Below, piece by piece: positions 19,803 through 28,873 of a DNA stretch of 64,000 nucleotides. The notes beneath the pieces were generated by a model, which was not told the origin of the DNA, searched no databases, and saw nothing but the letters and a program-made list of their open reading frames with translations. A program made the position numbers and the translations under genes. Each line of letters begins with the position of its first letter. Within the stretch, counting starts at the first letter, position 1. The DNA lies in the NCBI RefSeq assembly GCF_026420845.1, contig NZ_JAOWCB010000002.1, forward strand, positions 1 to 64,000, in the 5' to 3' direction. The DNA is from Streptomyces sp. PR69. Its GTDB lineage: Bacteria > Actinomycetota > Actinomycetes > Streptomycetales > Streptomycetaceae.

Positions 19803-21283
19803 CCGCCGCCCCGACCACCGACGAGTACCGCACCCTGATCGCCAGCGCCCTCGGTGCCGCACTCGACGCGGACACGGACGGCCCGGACCTGCGGCGGCTG
19901 TTCACCCCGTCCAGCCACCGCCTCGCGCTCGACCCGGACGTGACCGTGGTCCGGGGAGCGCGCGGCACAGGCAAGACGTACTGGGCGAAGGCGCTGACCG
20001 ATCCCGAGCTGAGGGAAGTGGCCGCGCGGTCCTACATGATGCCGCGACTCCGGCGGGTCCGGGTCACTACCGGGTTCAGGACAGGCGGCAACAGTGAGAC
20101 CCCTTACCCGGGTAAGCGCAAGATCGCCAGGCTGTTGCGGGACGTGGTTGATCCCGAGGGCTATGAAATCTTCTGGCACGCAGTCGTGATGATGGCGCTC
20201 GACGTACCGGAGATCAGGAGCATTCCTGACTGGTCCGACCGTATCCGCTGGGCCGCGGCGAACGAAGACGCGTACGACGACGCGCTAGGCAAAGCCGACC
20301 GGGAGGCCCGGGACAGCGGCGAGACGCGCGTGCTGCTCTTCGACGCCTTGGACCATCTTCACGCGGACCGCACAACCGCCGACGGGCTGGTATCGGCGCT
20401 GTTCCAAGTGGCGCTGGAACTAAGGCTGACCACAGGGGCTCTGCGCGCCAAGATCTTCGTGCGCCCGGACATGTACGACAGCGCGCCCAAGACGTTCCCG
20501 GACGCTTCGAAACTGGGGGCGAACGCGGCCGACCTGACGTGGAGCCGAGAGAACCTATACGGGCTGCTTTTCCACAGGCTGGGCAACCATCCGACTACCG
20601 AGGCGGAGAAGTTCCGGGCGCAGTACGGCAAGTGGGAGGTGCAAGGTGAGGGGCGGTTCATCGCGCCGGTCGACCTGATCGCCGACGAGAAGTGCCAGGA
20701 GCGGGCTTTCGTCGCCCTGGCTGGGCCGTACATGGGAACCGACCGGCGCAAGGGTCACACCTTCACCTGGGTGCCGAACCATCTCCAGGACGGCAAGGGA
20801 CGCGTGAGCCCGAGGACCTGGCTGCTCGCGCTGCGCACGGCTGCGGACCTGACGGCGGCGCGGTACGCCATGCAGCCGTACCCGCTGCACTACGAGGCGC
20901 TCCGAGAGAGCCTGCACGAGGCGTCGCGGGTCCGGGTGGACGAGTTGAAGGAAGACATCGGCTGGGCCGCCGCAGCGATCGGGCAGCTTGAGGGCGAACA
21001 GGTACCCATGGAGCCGTCACACGTCCGCTTCCTGTGGGAGCAGGGTGGTCTTACTGGCATTCTTCGGGACATGGTCGCCGCCGACGAAGGTGCCGAGGGG
21101 CCTGAGCGAGGACGCGATGGGGGCAGCGGCCCCCGTGACGCCGACGATCCCTTCGCGCTCATAGAGGAGCTGGTGGAACTCGGCGTCCTGACCAAACGCA
21201 CCAGCGGCGCACTCGACCTCCCCGACGTGTACCGGCTGGCGTTCAACATCGGCCGCAAGGGCGGGGTGCCCCGCAAGTCCTGA
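19799..21283 (+). CDS. P-loop NTPase, third gene of the nested cassette
   Basis: A 494-residue protein with a clear ATP site near the N-terminus: Walker A RGARGTGKT (52-60) and Walker B TRVLLFDALDHL (176-187). A beta-strand-Arg element, AKIFVRPDMYD, follows at about 217-227 and resembles the sensor strand of STAND/KAP-like NTPases. The C-terminal part contains ASRVRVDELKEDIGWAAAAIG and a helical domain that ends in winged-helix-like ELVELGVLTKRTSGALDLP. No transmembrane segment or nuclease motif is evident. It is coupled to the MinD-like ATPase gene by a 4-bp overlap. It converges on pglW with only 4 bp between the two stops, so the cassette is tightly packed between pglX and pglW. Confidence 0.75.
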   Translation: MTAAPTTDEYRTLIASALGAALDADTDGPDLRRLFTPSSHRLALDPDVTVVRGARGTGKTYWAKALTDPELREVAARSYMMPRLRRVRVTTGFRTGGNSETPYPGKRKIARLLRDVVDPEGYEIFWHAVVMMALDVPEIRSIPDWSDRIRWAAANEDAYDDALGKADREARDSGETRVLLFDALDHLHADRTTADGLVSALFQVALELRLTTGALRAKIFVRPDMYDSAPKTFPDASKLGANAADLTWSRENLYGLLFHRLGNHPTTEAEKFRAQYGKWEVQGEGRFIAPVDLIADEKCQERAFVALAGPYMGTDRRKGHTFTWVPNHLQDGKGRVSPRTWLLALRTAADLTAARYAMQPYPLHYEALRESLHEASRVRVDELKEDIGWAAAAIGQLEGEQVPMEPSHVRFLWEQGGLTGILRDMVAADEGAEGPERGRDGGSGPRDADDPFALIEELVELGVLTKRTSGALDLPDVYRLAFNIGRKGGVPRKS

Positions 21284-21287
21284 GCCG

Positions 21288-24200
21288 TCAGCCGGTGGTG
21301 CCCACCGGCACCCGCAGCGTGTCCAGGAACTCCTGGTCCAAGTGCGCCCGTTCCCCGTCACCGCCGATCACCTCCACCGTACGGCCGTCCAGTTTCGGCT
21401 CCTGCGCGCGCGTCTCGACCGTGCACAGCAGCCACAGGCCGTTCGGAGCGTCGGCGGGGCGGCGTGCCGCGTTCTGGAGCCGGACGAGGAAGGCGTGGCC
21501 GCCCTCGTCCCAGTAGCGGGCGACCAGGCCGGCGTCGTGCAGGAACAGCACGGTGCGCGGGGCGTCGGCGCGGGCGAGCACCACCTGCTCGACGCGCTGC
21601 CAGACCACCCGGACGAAGGACGCCAGCCCCGGCTTGATGCTGCCGGGGGTGGAGAGGCTGTCGGCGCGCAGGACCTTCTGCCAGTCCTGGCCCTTCTCCG
21701 CGGCCAGGGCGTGGAAGGCGGTGAGGAACACGTCCGACAGGTCGACGGCCTCGACCGGGAAGGCGGCTGCCACGGTCTCCGCCGCTCCCGCGAACGCGTT
21801 CGGCTTCACCGTGAGGGCGAGGAACCCGCCCCGCTCCGCCACGGCGGTCAGCCGCTCCCGCAGCGGGCCGTGCGGGTCCTGACGGTCGGCCCGGGTTACG
21901 GGAGTGGGCGGCTGGTAGCTGGTGAGGACGCCGGTGGAGCTCCACGGCCCCCGTGAGTCCGGCGCGCGGGGGAAGAACTTCTCCGCCTCGTCGTCGTACA
22001 CGAGATCGAAGCGCGCCCCTTCCAGGGCGTCCAGCAGTTCCACATGGGTGGGTTCCCGGGAGCCCGACACCAGGTCCAGGCCCGGGAAACGGGCGCGCAG
22101 CCGCGCCACCAGCTCGGTGACGGTGATCCCCCGGTCGCGACGGACGCCCGCGCCCGCCTGGGAGATGCGCAGCGCCCGCTCCAGACTCAGGTCACGCGGG
22201 TACAGCTCCAGCCGGGGCGTGGCCGCGACGCCGGGGGCCGTCGCGGCGGCCAGGGACACCAGGCGGGTGTCGGCGAGCGGGGCCAGTCCGTCGGGCGCGG
22301 GCACGGACCGCAGGACACGCAGGACCTCGCCCCGGCCGGGCAGGGGGTCCTGCCGCGCCAGTCGTTCGGCGGCCTGGCCGAGGAGCGCCGCGTAGTCCGC
22401 CAGCTCGCGCGGGCTGGGGTCGTCGGTGCCCGGCAGTGACTCGGCGGCAAGCAGGACGGTGTCACCGCGCCGGTGCACGGCGAAACGGGGCTCGTGCTGC
22501 CCGGCAGGGTCCTCGTCCTGGCGTTCGGCGGTCTCCGCGTCGGCGGCGGCCCGGACGACGGCCAGAGCCCTGGCAAGCGTCCTCGCAGGGGTGTCCGCCC
22601 CGGCGCCGTGGCGAGCGCGCAGTTCGGCCGCGGCCTCGTCGGCGGTCATCACCCGGCCGACAGCCTCGACGATCTCGGTCAGCTCGGTGCGGACTGGGGT
22701 CAGCCAGTCCGCCTCGGCCCACCTCCTGAGCTCGTTCCGGTGGTGGCGGGATACGGAGGTCTGCTTGATGCCCAGGTGGTCGGCGATCCGGGCCTGCACG
22801 GGCCATACGCCGAGCGGGGACAGCCCGCCGTCGTCCAGGGGCAGTCCAAGGGTGAGGCGTACGACGTCGGCACGGTGGGAGCCCTTGCGGCCCGGCTCCG
22901 GGGCGAGGAGCGCGGCCATGTCGTCTATCGACGGGATGCGGGTCTCGTCGGAGCCGGGGACGGAATGCGGCGGGGCGGCGGCGTCGGGCGCCTGCCGGCG
23001 GGGGGGCGCGTAAGCCGCCGTCGAGCGCAGCGCGGTGGCCCACTGCTTGCGGCGCCGGTTGAGTTCCTTGCGGACCAAGGCGCCCGCGCCGCGCGCCTTG
23101 GAGATGGCGTACGGCTGGATGTCCAGCAGCTCCCCGACCGTCGTGGCGCCCAGTCCGCCGGCGACCGACACGGCACGCGGGGACAGGCCGGCGGCATCCA
23201 GCGGCGTCGTCAGGTCGGCCGCCGCGGCGGCCCGGTCGCGGGCCTCCTCCGGGTCATCAGACGAGGTACCCACGGTGGAGGGGGTCGTGGCGGGCGCGGT
23301 CGCGTCGGCAGCGCGGAACACCTCCCGCCAGACGTCCCACATCTGCCGCAGCGTGTCGAAGCGCTGCTCGGTGTCGCGGTGCAGCGCACGCTGGAAGAAG
23401 GCGCTGAGTCCCTCGCGCAGCGCGGGCTCGAACAGCTCGGTGGCGACGTGGAGTTCGGCCGACTCATTGGTCAGCGGGTCGAGCTGCCCCTCGCCCCACA
23501 GCGGTCGCTCGCCGCTCGCCATCTCGTGAAGGGTGACGGCGGCTGCGTACCGCTCCGCGTGGTCGTCGTAGTGGGCGCGGCGCATCGAACCGAGGAACGG
23601 GTCGAGATAGCCGCGCGTGCCGGCCTTCACGTCCCGGTCGGAGGCGTCCGTCAGGGAGAAGTCGAACAACTTGAGCTGCCACGTGCGGTCCTTGCGGCGC
23701 TGGATGCCGAAGTTATCCGGTTTGATGTCGCGGTGGCGCACGCCCTGCGCGGCGAGCTGGTCCAGGGCGTGGAACAGGTCGTCCGCGAAGCGCTCCAGCT
23801 CGTGGTAGGTGAGTCGCCCTTTGCCACGCAGCCGCTCGCCGAGCGACTGCGCGCCGGCGTACTCCAGCTCCAGGACGGTCCGCCCGCCCAGCTCCCGCAG
23901 CCCCTCGCCGCGCAGCTGGACGACGGAGCCGCCGCCGACCTTGCGCAGCGCCCGCGCCTCGGCACGCAGCCGCCCCGCCTTCTCCTCGTCGAGAGCGACC
24001 TTGAAGACGTGCTCGTCAACCTGGGTGCGACCGTCCTCGTCCTCCGTGGCCCGCTCCACGAGCAGGGCGCGCGCGGTGGCGCCGGTGCCCAGGACCCGGC
24101 GTACCGTCCACTCGGCGTCGAGCGCCTGACCGGGCACCGCTTCGAGCGGGTCGACGCAGGTCGCCGCCGGTGAGTCCGGGAGGATACTGGCGCGTTCCGC

Positions 24201-25733
24201 CTCGTCCAGCAGGTCCAGGAACGCCTCGGCCGAGCCGAGCCGCTCGTTGACGTCTGCGCGGGTCGCCCGGAAGACCAGGTCGTCGAGGACATCGGGCAGG
24301 CCGTCGGCCACCGCGAACAGGTGCAGCCCTCCGTCACCGCGGAGCCGTTCGGCCAGGTCGCTGCGCTGGGTGGCCGGCGGGCGGCCGGTGAGGATCAGGT
24401 AGGCGACCGCGCCTAGGCCGAAGATGTCCAGGTCGGCCGGGTCCGCGTACGGCTGGTCCGACTCGGGGGCGAGATAGACCCGGGCCGCGTCCTCGATCAG
24501 GGCGGCGTCGAGGGCGGAGCCGCCGATGGAACGGAAGAACGTGGCGTTGCTGTCGAAATCCCGCGCCGCGGTCTGCCAGTCGGTGATCCGCAGCTCCGGA
24601 GCCGTCCCGTCGGCCCGGAACGACACGTACACAGAGCGGGCCGCGAGCGCCCGGTGGTAGAGCGAGCGGTTGTGCGCGTAGCGGACCGCCTCGGCGAGCT
24701 GCCGGACCAGATCCAGGCGGATCTCGGGCGTCAGCCTGCCGCCGTAGGTGTCCAGGTACTGGTCCAGGCGGAGATCGCCGTGGCGGTGGCGGAAGAGGAT
24801 CGCCGGTCCGCCCTGGTGCTCGCGGTAGTCGAGCGCGTCGACGATGCCGCGGTGGGTGATGCCCTGCAGCACCTGGTACTCGCGGCGCGCAGCGCGTTCG
24901 GTGGCTCTGCGGGCCGCCTCTGTCGCCATCTGGCTCACCAGATAGATGCGGACCCGGCCCTCCTCCTGGACGAGGCCGTCGTCCCGGGTGGCCAGGCGGT
25001 CCTCCCAAGACGGTCCGGCGTCCAGCGGGTGCGGCTCCATCTTCCAGGCGTCGCCGAAGCGGAGGTGGGCCGCGGACTGACGGATCCCAATCGCCTTGAG
25101 CAGCTGCGGCAGGGTGTGCCGGGAGAACTCCGGCGTGATGCGCCGGTCGGGACGGTCCGGGGGCAGACCGAGGAAGTCCTGCCAGATCCGCTTCAGGCCG
25201 CTACCGCCGTCGTCACGGCCATAGACCTTGATCTGCTGGACCTCGTCCAGGTGGCTCTCGAGGTCGGGCGACGACAGGAACACAGCGGGCTCGACGCGGG
25301 GGACCACCCGCTCGGACAGGCCCAGTTTGCGAGCTGCCCACTGGAACTGGCTCTTCAGCTCCTTGGACTTCAGGTCGGTCAGGTGCAGGGGGTTGTTGAT
25401 GGTACGCATGCGGTCAGGTCCCTGGAAGTTCCAGGTCGACCCGGTATTGCGCAGCTGCCCCGGATGCCCCTTGATCTCGATGAGGAAGAGGCCGGCGGGA
25501 ACGGCGATCAGCAGATCGCACTCGTTGACGCGGCCGGACATCGCGGTGAAGGAGAACGTGGCCCAGGCGCGGAACGGCTCGGCCTGCGGCATGAGCCCCC
25601 GCACATGGTCCAGCGCGTCCTGCTCCCACGGGTACGGCGAGGGGCGCTCCTGGAACCACTGCCGGGCGGGGCGCGGCGGGCCCGGCTTGGGTGTGCCGGG
25701 CCTCGGTGCCGACGTGCCTGACTGAGCTGTCAC
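21288..25733 (-). CDS. pglW: BREX type 2 serine/threonine kinase PglW
   Basis: A 1481-residue protein. An N-terminal NERD (nuclease-related) domain at about 30-160 contains the ECDLLIAVPAGLFLIEIKG core. Next comes a kinase-like domain that looks degenerate: HRALAARSVYV (about 363-373) lacks the catalytic Asp of HRD, and ITDWQ stands where DFG should be. The second kinase domain is complete, with GTGATARA (about 548-555), FKVAL for the ATP-binding Lys (about 573), HRDIKPDNF (about 666-674) and FDFS (about 690-693). The C-terminal 600 residues contain helical and RNA-polymerase-alpha-CTD-like or winged-helix segments. In S. coelicolor, PglW is an active kinase required for phage limitation. It starts at GTG 25733, divergent from jetA. 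Confidence 0.92.
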   Translation of the reverse strand: MTAQSGTSAPRPGTPKPGPPRPARQWFQERPSPYPWEQDALDHVRGLMPQAEPFRAWATFSFTAMSGRVNECDLLIAVPAGLFLIEIKGHPGQLRNTGSTWNFQGPDRMRTINNPLHLTDLKSKELKSQFQWAARKLGLSERVVPRVEPAVFLSSPDLESHLDEVQQIKVYGRDDGGSGLKRIWQDFLGLPPDRPDRRITPEFSRHTLPQLLKAIGIRQSAAHLRFGDAWKMEPHPLDAGPSWEDRLATRDDGLVQEEGRVRIYLVSQMATEAARRATERAARREYQVLQGITHRGIVDALDYREHQGGPAILFRHRHGDLRLDQYLDTYGGRLTPEIRLDLVRQLAEAVRYAHNRSLYHRALAARSVYVSFRADGTAPELRITDWQTAARDFDSNATFFRSIGGSALDAALIEDAARVYLAPESDQPYADPADLDIFGLGAVAYLILTGRPPATQRSDLAERLRGDGGLHLFAVADGLPDVLDDLVFRATRADVNERLGSAEAFLDLLDEAERASILPDSPAATCVDPLEAVPGQALDAEWTVRRVLGTGATARALLVERATEDEDGRTQVDEHVFKVALDEEKAGRLRAEARALRKVGGGSVVQLRGEGLRELGGRTVLELEYAGAQSLGERLRGKGRLTYHELERFADDLFHALDQLAAQGVRHRDIKPDNFGIQRRKDRTWQLKLFDFSLTDASDRDVKAGTRGYLDPFLGSMRRAHYDDHAERYAAAVTLHEMASGERPLWGEGQLDPLTNESAELHVATELFEPALREGLSAFFQRALHRDTEQRFDTLRQMWDVWREVFRAADATAPATTPSTVGTSSDDPEEARDRAAAAADLTTPLDAAGLSPRAVSVAGGLGATTVGELLDIQPYAISKARGAGALVRKELNRRRKQWATALRSTAAYAPPRRQAPDAAAPPHSVPGSDETRIPSIDDMAALLAPEPGRKGSHRADVVRLTLGLPLDDGGLSPLGVWPVQARIADHLGIKQTSVSRHHRNELRRWAEADWLTPVRTELTEIVEAVGRVMTADEAAAELRARHGAGADTPARTLARALAVVRAAADAETAERQDEDPAGQHEPRFAVHRRGDTVLLAAESLPGTDDPSPRELADYAALLGQAAERLARQDPLPGRGEVLRVLRSVPAPDGLAPLADTRLVSLAAATAPGVAATPRLELYPRDLSLERALRISQAGAGVRRDRGITVTELVARLRARFPGLDLVSGSREPTHVELLDALEGARFDLVYDDEAEKFFPRAPDSRGPWSSTGVLTSYQPPTPVTRADRQDPHGPLRERLTAVAERGGFLALTVKPNAFAGAAETVAAAFPVEAVDLSDVFLTAFHALAAEKGQDWQKVLRADSLSTPGSIKPGLASFVRVVWQRVEQVVLARADAPRTVLFLHDAGLVARYWDEGGHAFLVRLQNAARRPADAPNGLWLLCTVETRAQEPKLDGRTVEVIGGDGERAHLDQEFLDTLRVPVGTTG

Positions 25734-25913
25734 CGTCCGGCCTCCCCAGGCTTTTCTCTCGGACCACGATGCAAAAGTGCCTGGTCGAGCCTATCGCGAG
25801 AGAAGCGGCCGAAACCGGTTTGTGGACGGGAGCAGAGCCCGGCCGAGCAGGGGCCGGGGGCAATTTCAGCCACCCACCGGTGGCAGGCGAACGCGCCGCG
25901 TAACCTCGCATGC
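25734..25913. promoter_or_regulatory. divergent pglW / jetA intergenic region
   Basis: This 180-bp spacer separates the divergent starts of pglW and jetA and must carry promoters for both. TAACCT at 25901-25906 lies 7 bases before the jetA ATG (25914), the spacing expected for a -10 box driving a leaderless transcript. No Shine-Dalgarno precedes jetA. A small dyad, CCACCCACCGGTGG, occurs near 25870-25883. No full operator could be defined by eye. Confidence 0.4.
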
Positions 25914-27551
25914 ATGGAGGCACCCGCACCCGGCGCAGCGCAAGACGCCGCAACGCAGGACGCCCACAGCGAGGCGCGTCGGCGGCTGGACGCGTACACC
26001 TACCTCAGCGCGCCCGAGCGACTGGAGCACGTCGCGATCATGCGGGTCTTCTGCGGGACCTTGTTGGCGGACCTTTCCGTGTCGGAAGTCATGGCCAAGC
26101 TGCGCCAGGCTGGCGGACCTGCTGCCGGGCTCGACGCCGACACCCTCACTGTCCGGCTGGAACAGCTGGTGCGGTGGGGAAATCTGCTGCGCAGCAGCCA
26201 CACCTTGAAGGCGTCCAGCATCAGCGAGTACCAGCGGTCCCGCTCGCGCTACCAGCTGTCGAAGCTGGGTGAGCGCGTTCAGCGGGACGCCGATGGGGTC
26301 CTGGCCGAGGCGGACGCGGCCCGCGAGGTGAGCAACGAGCTGCTCGCTCTGGTCGAGCGCGGGCTCAGGGAGCTGGCCGAGCTCGTGACCGCGCTCGGTG
26401 GCATCGAACCGCAGGACGGGCTGGAGCGGGTCAGCACGCTGTTCGTGCAGTTCACCGAGTTCGCGGACTCCATCCGGGACTTCTACGCCTACCTCGGCCA
26501 GGTCCTGGCCCGGTACGACCTAGACAGCGCCGAGTACCAGGGCTTCAAGGAGCTACTCCTGGACTACGTCGAGGCGATCACGGAGGATGTGGCGTTCCGT
26601 GCACCCCGGATCTCGGCAGCACTGGACACGCTGTGGCCGCACGTCCCGGGTCTGCTCGCCCGGCTGGACGCCCACGCACAGGGCCTCACCGGGCTGTCAC
26701 CGCAGGGCGACGGCCGACTGGAGACACGGGTTCAGCGCAGCCGCGGACGCGAGCTCACGGACTGGGAGGGCCTGCGGGGCTGGTTCAGCGACACCGACGG
26801 GCAGGGCAGCCAGGTCGACCAGCTGCGGGACGCCACCCTCCGTGCGTTGCAGTCGCTGCTCGCCAACGCCAAGCGGATGCTGCGGTCGGCCACTGGGGAG
26901 ATGTCCCGGCGCAGGGATCTGCTAAGGCTGGCCCGGTGGTTCGACGAAGCGGCACCGCAGGACGCGCATGACATCGCCGTCGCCGCCTTCGGGCTCTACG
27001 GCGCCCGTCATCTGGGCATACCCCCCGCTACCGACGAGGTGGTGCCCGCCTACACGAGCTGGTGGACCGGGCCAGTGGTCGAGGTGCCGGTGGCCCTGCG
27101 GGAAAGGGGCAGCCGCGCCCAGCGTGGCCGGTCGTCGGCGGTGGAGGACCACTCCGTGCAGAAGCAGCGGCTGCGGGAGGCAGCCCGTGAGCGGGCGGCG
27201 GCCAGGGCAGCGGCGGCGAACGAACTGCGCAGCGCCTCGGGTCGGTTCGCCGAGGTGCGCCTCACCTCCGCAGCGCTCGGTCTGCTCCTGGAGCTGCTGG
27301 CCACCGCACTCGGGAACGCGCAGCTCCGGCGTCGCGCCGGCACGGATAGGGAGGGCACGACGGGATTCGACCTCGAGCAGGCGCAGAGCGAGGACGCCGA
27401 GCTGGGCATCCGGCTCACCGTGCGACGCACGGGCGCGCGGTGCGTCCTGCACTCAGCCGACGGCGACCTGCTGCTGGACGACCTGGAGCTGGAAATCGGC
27501 CGTACCTCCTCCGACGCGGCCGACGGCGATGCCGAGGTGAGCGTGTCATGA
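25914..27551 (+). CDS. jetA: Wadjet type II subunit JetA (TIGR02677/DUF2397 family)
   Basis: A 545-residue protein, first of four overlapping genes in the TIGR02677-TIGR02678-TIGR02680-TIGR02679 arrangement that defines type II Wadjet. The N-terminal 100 residues are winged-helix-like (LEHVAIMRVFCGTLLADLSVSEVMAKL region). The middle is helical, with FVQFTEFADSIRDFYAYLG typical of the family, and the C-terminal region is basic. By analogy with other Wadjet systems, JetA is the kleisin-like subunit that bridges the SMC protein JetC and recruits JetB. No Shine-Dalgarno is visible; an upstream TAACCT suggests a leaderless start. The stop overlaps the jetB ATG (ATGA). Confidence 0.88.
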   Translation: MEAPAPGAAQDAATQDAHSEARRRLDAYTYLSAPERLEHVAIMRVFCGTLLADLSVSEVMAKLRQAGGPAAGLDADTLTVRLEQLVRWGNLLRSSHTLKASSISEYQRSRSRYQLSKLGERVQRDADGVLAEADAAREVSNELLALVERGLRELAELVTALGGIEPQDGLERVSTLFVQFTEFADSIRDFYAYLGQVLARYDLDSAEYQGFKELLLDYVEAITEDVAFRAPRISAALDTLWPHVPGLLARLDAHAQGLTGLSPQGDGRLETRVQRSRGRELTDWEGLRGWFSDTDGQGSQVDQLRDATLRALQSLLANAKRMLRSATGEMSRRRDLLRLARWFDEAAPQDAHDIAVAAFGLYGARHLGIPPATDEVVPAYTSWWTGPVVEVPVALRERGSRAQRGRSSAVEDHSVQKQRLREAARERAAARAAAANELRSASGRFAEVRLTSAALGLLLELLATALGNAQLRRRAGTDREGTTGFDLEQAQSEDAELGIRLTVRRTGARCVLHSADGDLLLDDLELEIGRTSSDAADGDAEVSVS

Positions 27552-28873
27552 CCCTCCCCTCGGCACACGACGTAGCCCTGGCCGCCGAGCGCCGCAGCGC
27601 CGCCCGGCTGCTGCTCGCACATCCGCTGGTCACCTCGGACGGCCCGCACGCCGACCTCTTCCCGCTGATCCGCAGGCACGCCGACTGGCTGGGCAAACGG
27701 TTCCAGCAGGTGCTCGGCTACCGCCTACTGGTCGACAGCTCCTACGCCCGGCTCTTCAAGGCGGGCCTGGGAGCAGGCGCGGGCCGCCGGCTGGAGCGCT
27801 CCACCGGCACCCCCTTCACCCCGCACACCTACGCCTGTCTCGCGTTGGCCCTGTCCGTGCTGGTGACCGCACCCGAACAACTGCTGCTGTCGCAGCTGGT
27901 GGCCGACATCAGGGCCGCCGCGGCCGACGCCGAGATCGAGCTGGACGAGACGGGTAGGGCTGCCGGGAAACGGACCTTGGTAGCAGCTCTGCGCCTGCTG
28001 GTCGGGTGGGGCGTCCTCATCGAGACCGAGGGCCATGTGGCCGCTCTCGCACAGGATGCGGGCGGAGAGGCTCTGATCACAGTGGACCGCGAGCTGGCCC
28101 GCGTCGTCGTCGCCGGCCCGCTCGCCCAGGCCCGTGATGGCGCCGACCTGGTCCGGCGGGCAGCGGACCCGGGGTTCGGCGGACCTCGCACCTATGTGCG
28201 CCGGATGCTCGTCGAGACACCCGTCGTCTACCTGGACGAGCTGACCGACGCCGAACGCGACTGGTTGCGCACCCGGCAGCGCCGCGAAGCGCAGGCGTTC
28301 TCCGAACTTCTGGGCCTGGAGATGGAGATCCGCGCCGAGGGAGTGGCGCTGGTGGATCCAGAGGACGAGCTTACGGACCTGCACCTGCCCGGCACCGGGA
28401 CGGTCGCGCAGGCCGCACTGCTGCTGGTGGAACGGCTCGTGGAGCGCCTTCGGCCGCAGGAACCCGGGCACCCGGCGACCGGAGGGACGCTCGTTATCGG
28501 CGTGGCTGTTCCGGACGGCCTGGTGGACGAGTTGCTGGCCGAACTGGTCGCCGAGTACGGACAGCGCAGCAACTGGCAGCGTGACTACCTGGAAGACATC
28601 CGCGCCCTGCGGGAGGCCGTGCTGGACCTACTGGCCCGCATGCGGCTGATGGCCCGGACCGGCCGTCTGCGCGCCGAGGGCTATGGCCTGCCGGAGGGGT
28701 ACACCGATGAGGTGCCGGAGGGGCGCACCGTGACCGATGTCCGCGGGGTACGTCCCGGCGGTGACGGCTGGGTGCTGCTGGCCGCGGCGGCACGCTACGC
28801 CACCCACGTGACCGTGCGCCCGGCCACCGCAGCCGGCAAGGGCACTGATGTCCAAGAGGAGTTGCCGTTGTGA
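27548..28873 (+). CDS. jetB: Wadjet type II subunit JetB (TIGR02678/DUF2398 family)
   Basis: ATG 27548 overlaps the jetA stop by 4 bp and gives a 441-residue protein beginning MTLPSAHDVALAAERR; the frame runs further upstream but only as an overlap with jetA. The sequence RRHADWLGKRFQQVLGYRLL and the following ARLFKA segment are characteristic of DUF2398. The protein is helical with winged-helix-like portions and no catalytic motif. In Wadjet complexes JetB is the KITE-like subunit that binds the kleisin JetA and helps organise the SMC dimer. The stop at 28873 overlaps the jetC GTG start by 4 bp. Confidence 0.88.
   Translation: MTLPSAHDVALAAERRSAARLLLAHPLVTSDGPHADLFPLIRRHADWLGKRFQQVLGYRLLVDSSYARLFKAGLGAGAGRRLERSTGTPFTPHTYACLALALSVLVTAPEQLLLSQLVADIRAAAADAEIELDETGRAAGKRTLVAALRLLVGWGVLIETEGHVAALAQDAGGEALITVDRELARVVVAGPLAQARDGADLVRRAADPGFGGPRTYVRRMLVETPVVYLDELTDAERDWLRTRQRREAQAFSELLGLEMEIRAEGVALVDPEDELTDLHLPGTGTVAQAALLLVERLVERLRPQEPGHPATGGTLVIGVAVPDGLVDELLAELVAEYGQRSNWQRDYLEDIRALREAVLDLLARMRLMARTGRLRAEGYGLPEGYTDEVPEGRTVTDVRGVRPGGDGWVLLAAAARYATHVTVRPATAAGKGTDVQEELPL

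Noticed and set aside
25228..25725. Plus-strand frames opposite the 5' end of pglW
   Set aside because: They lack domain features and run antisense to the conserved NERD domain.
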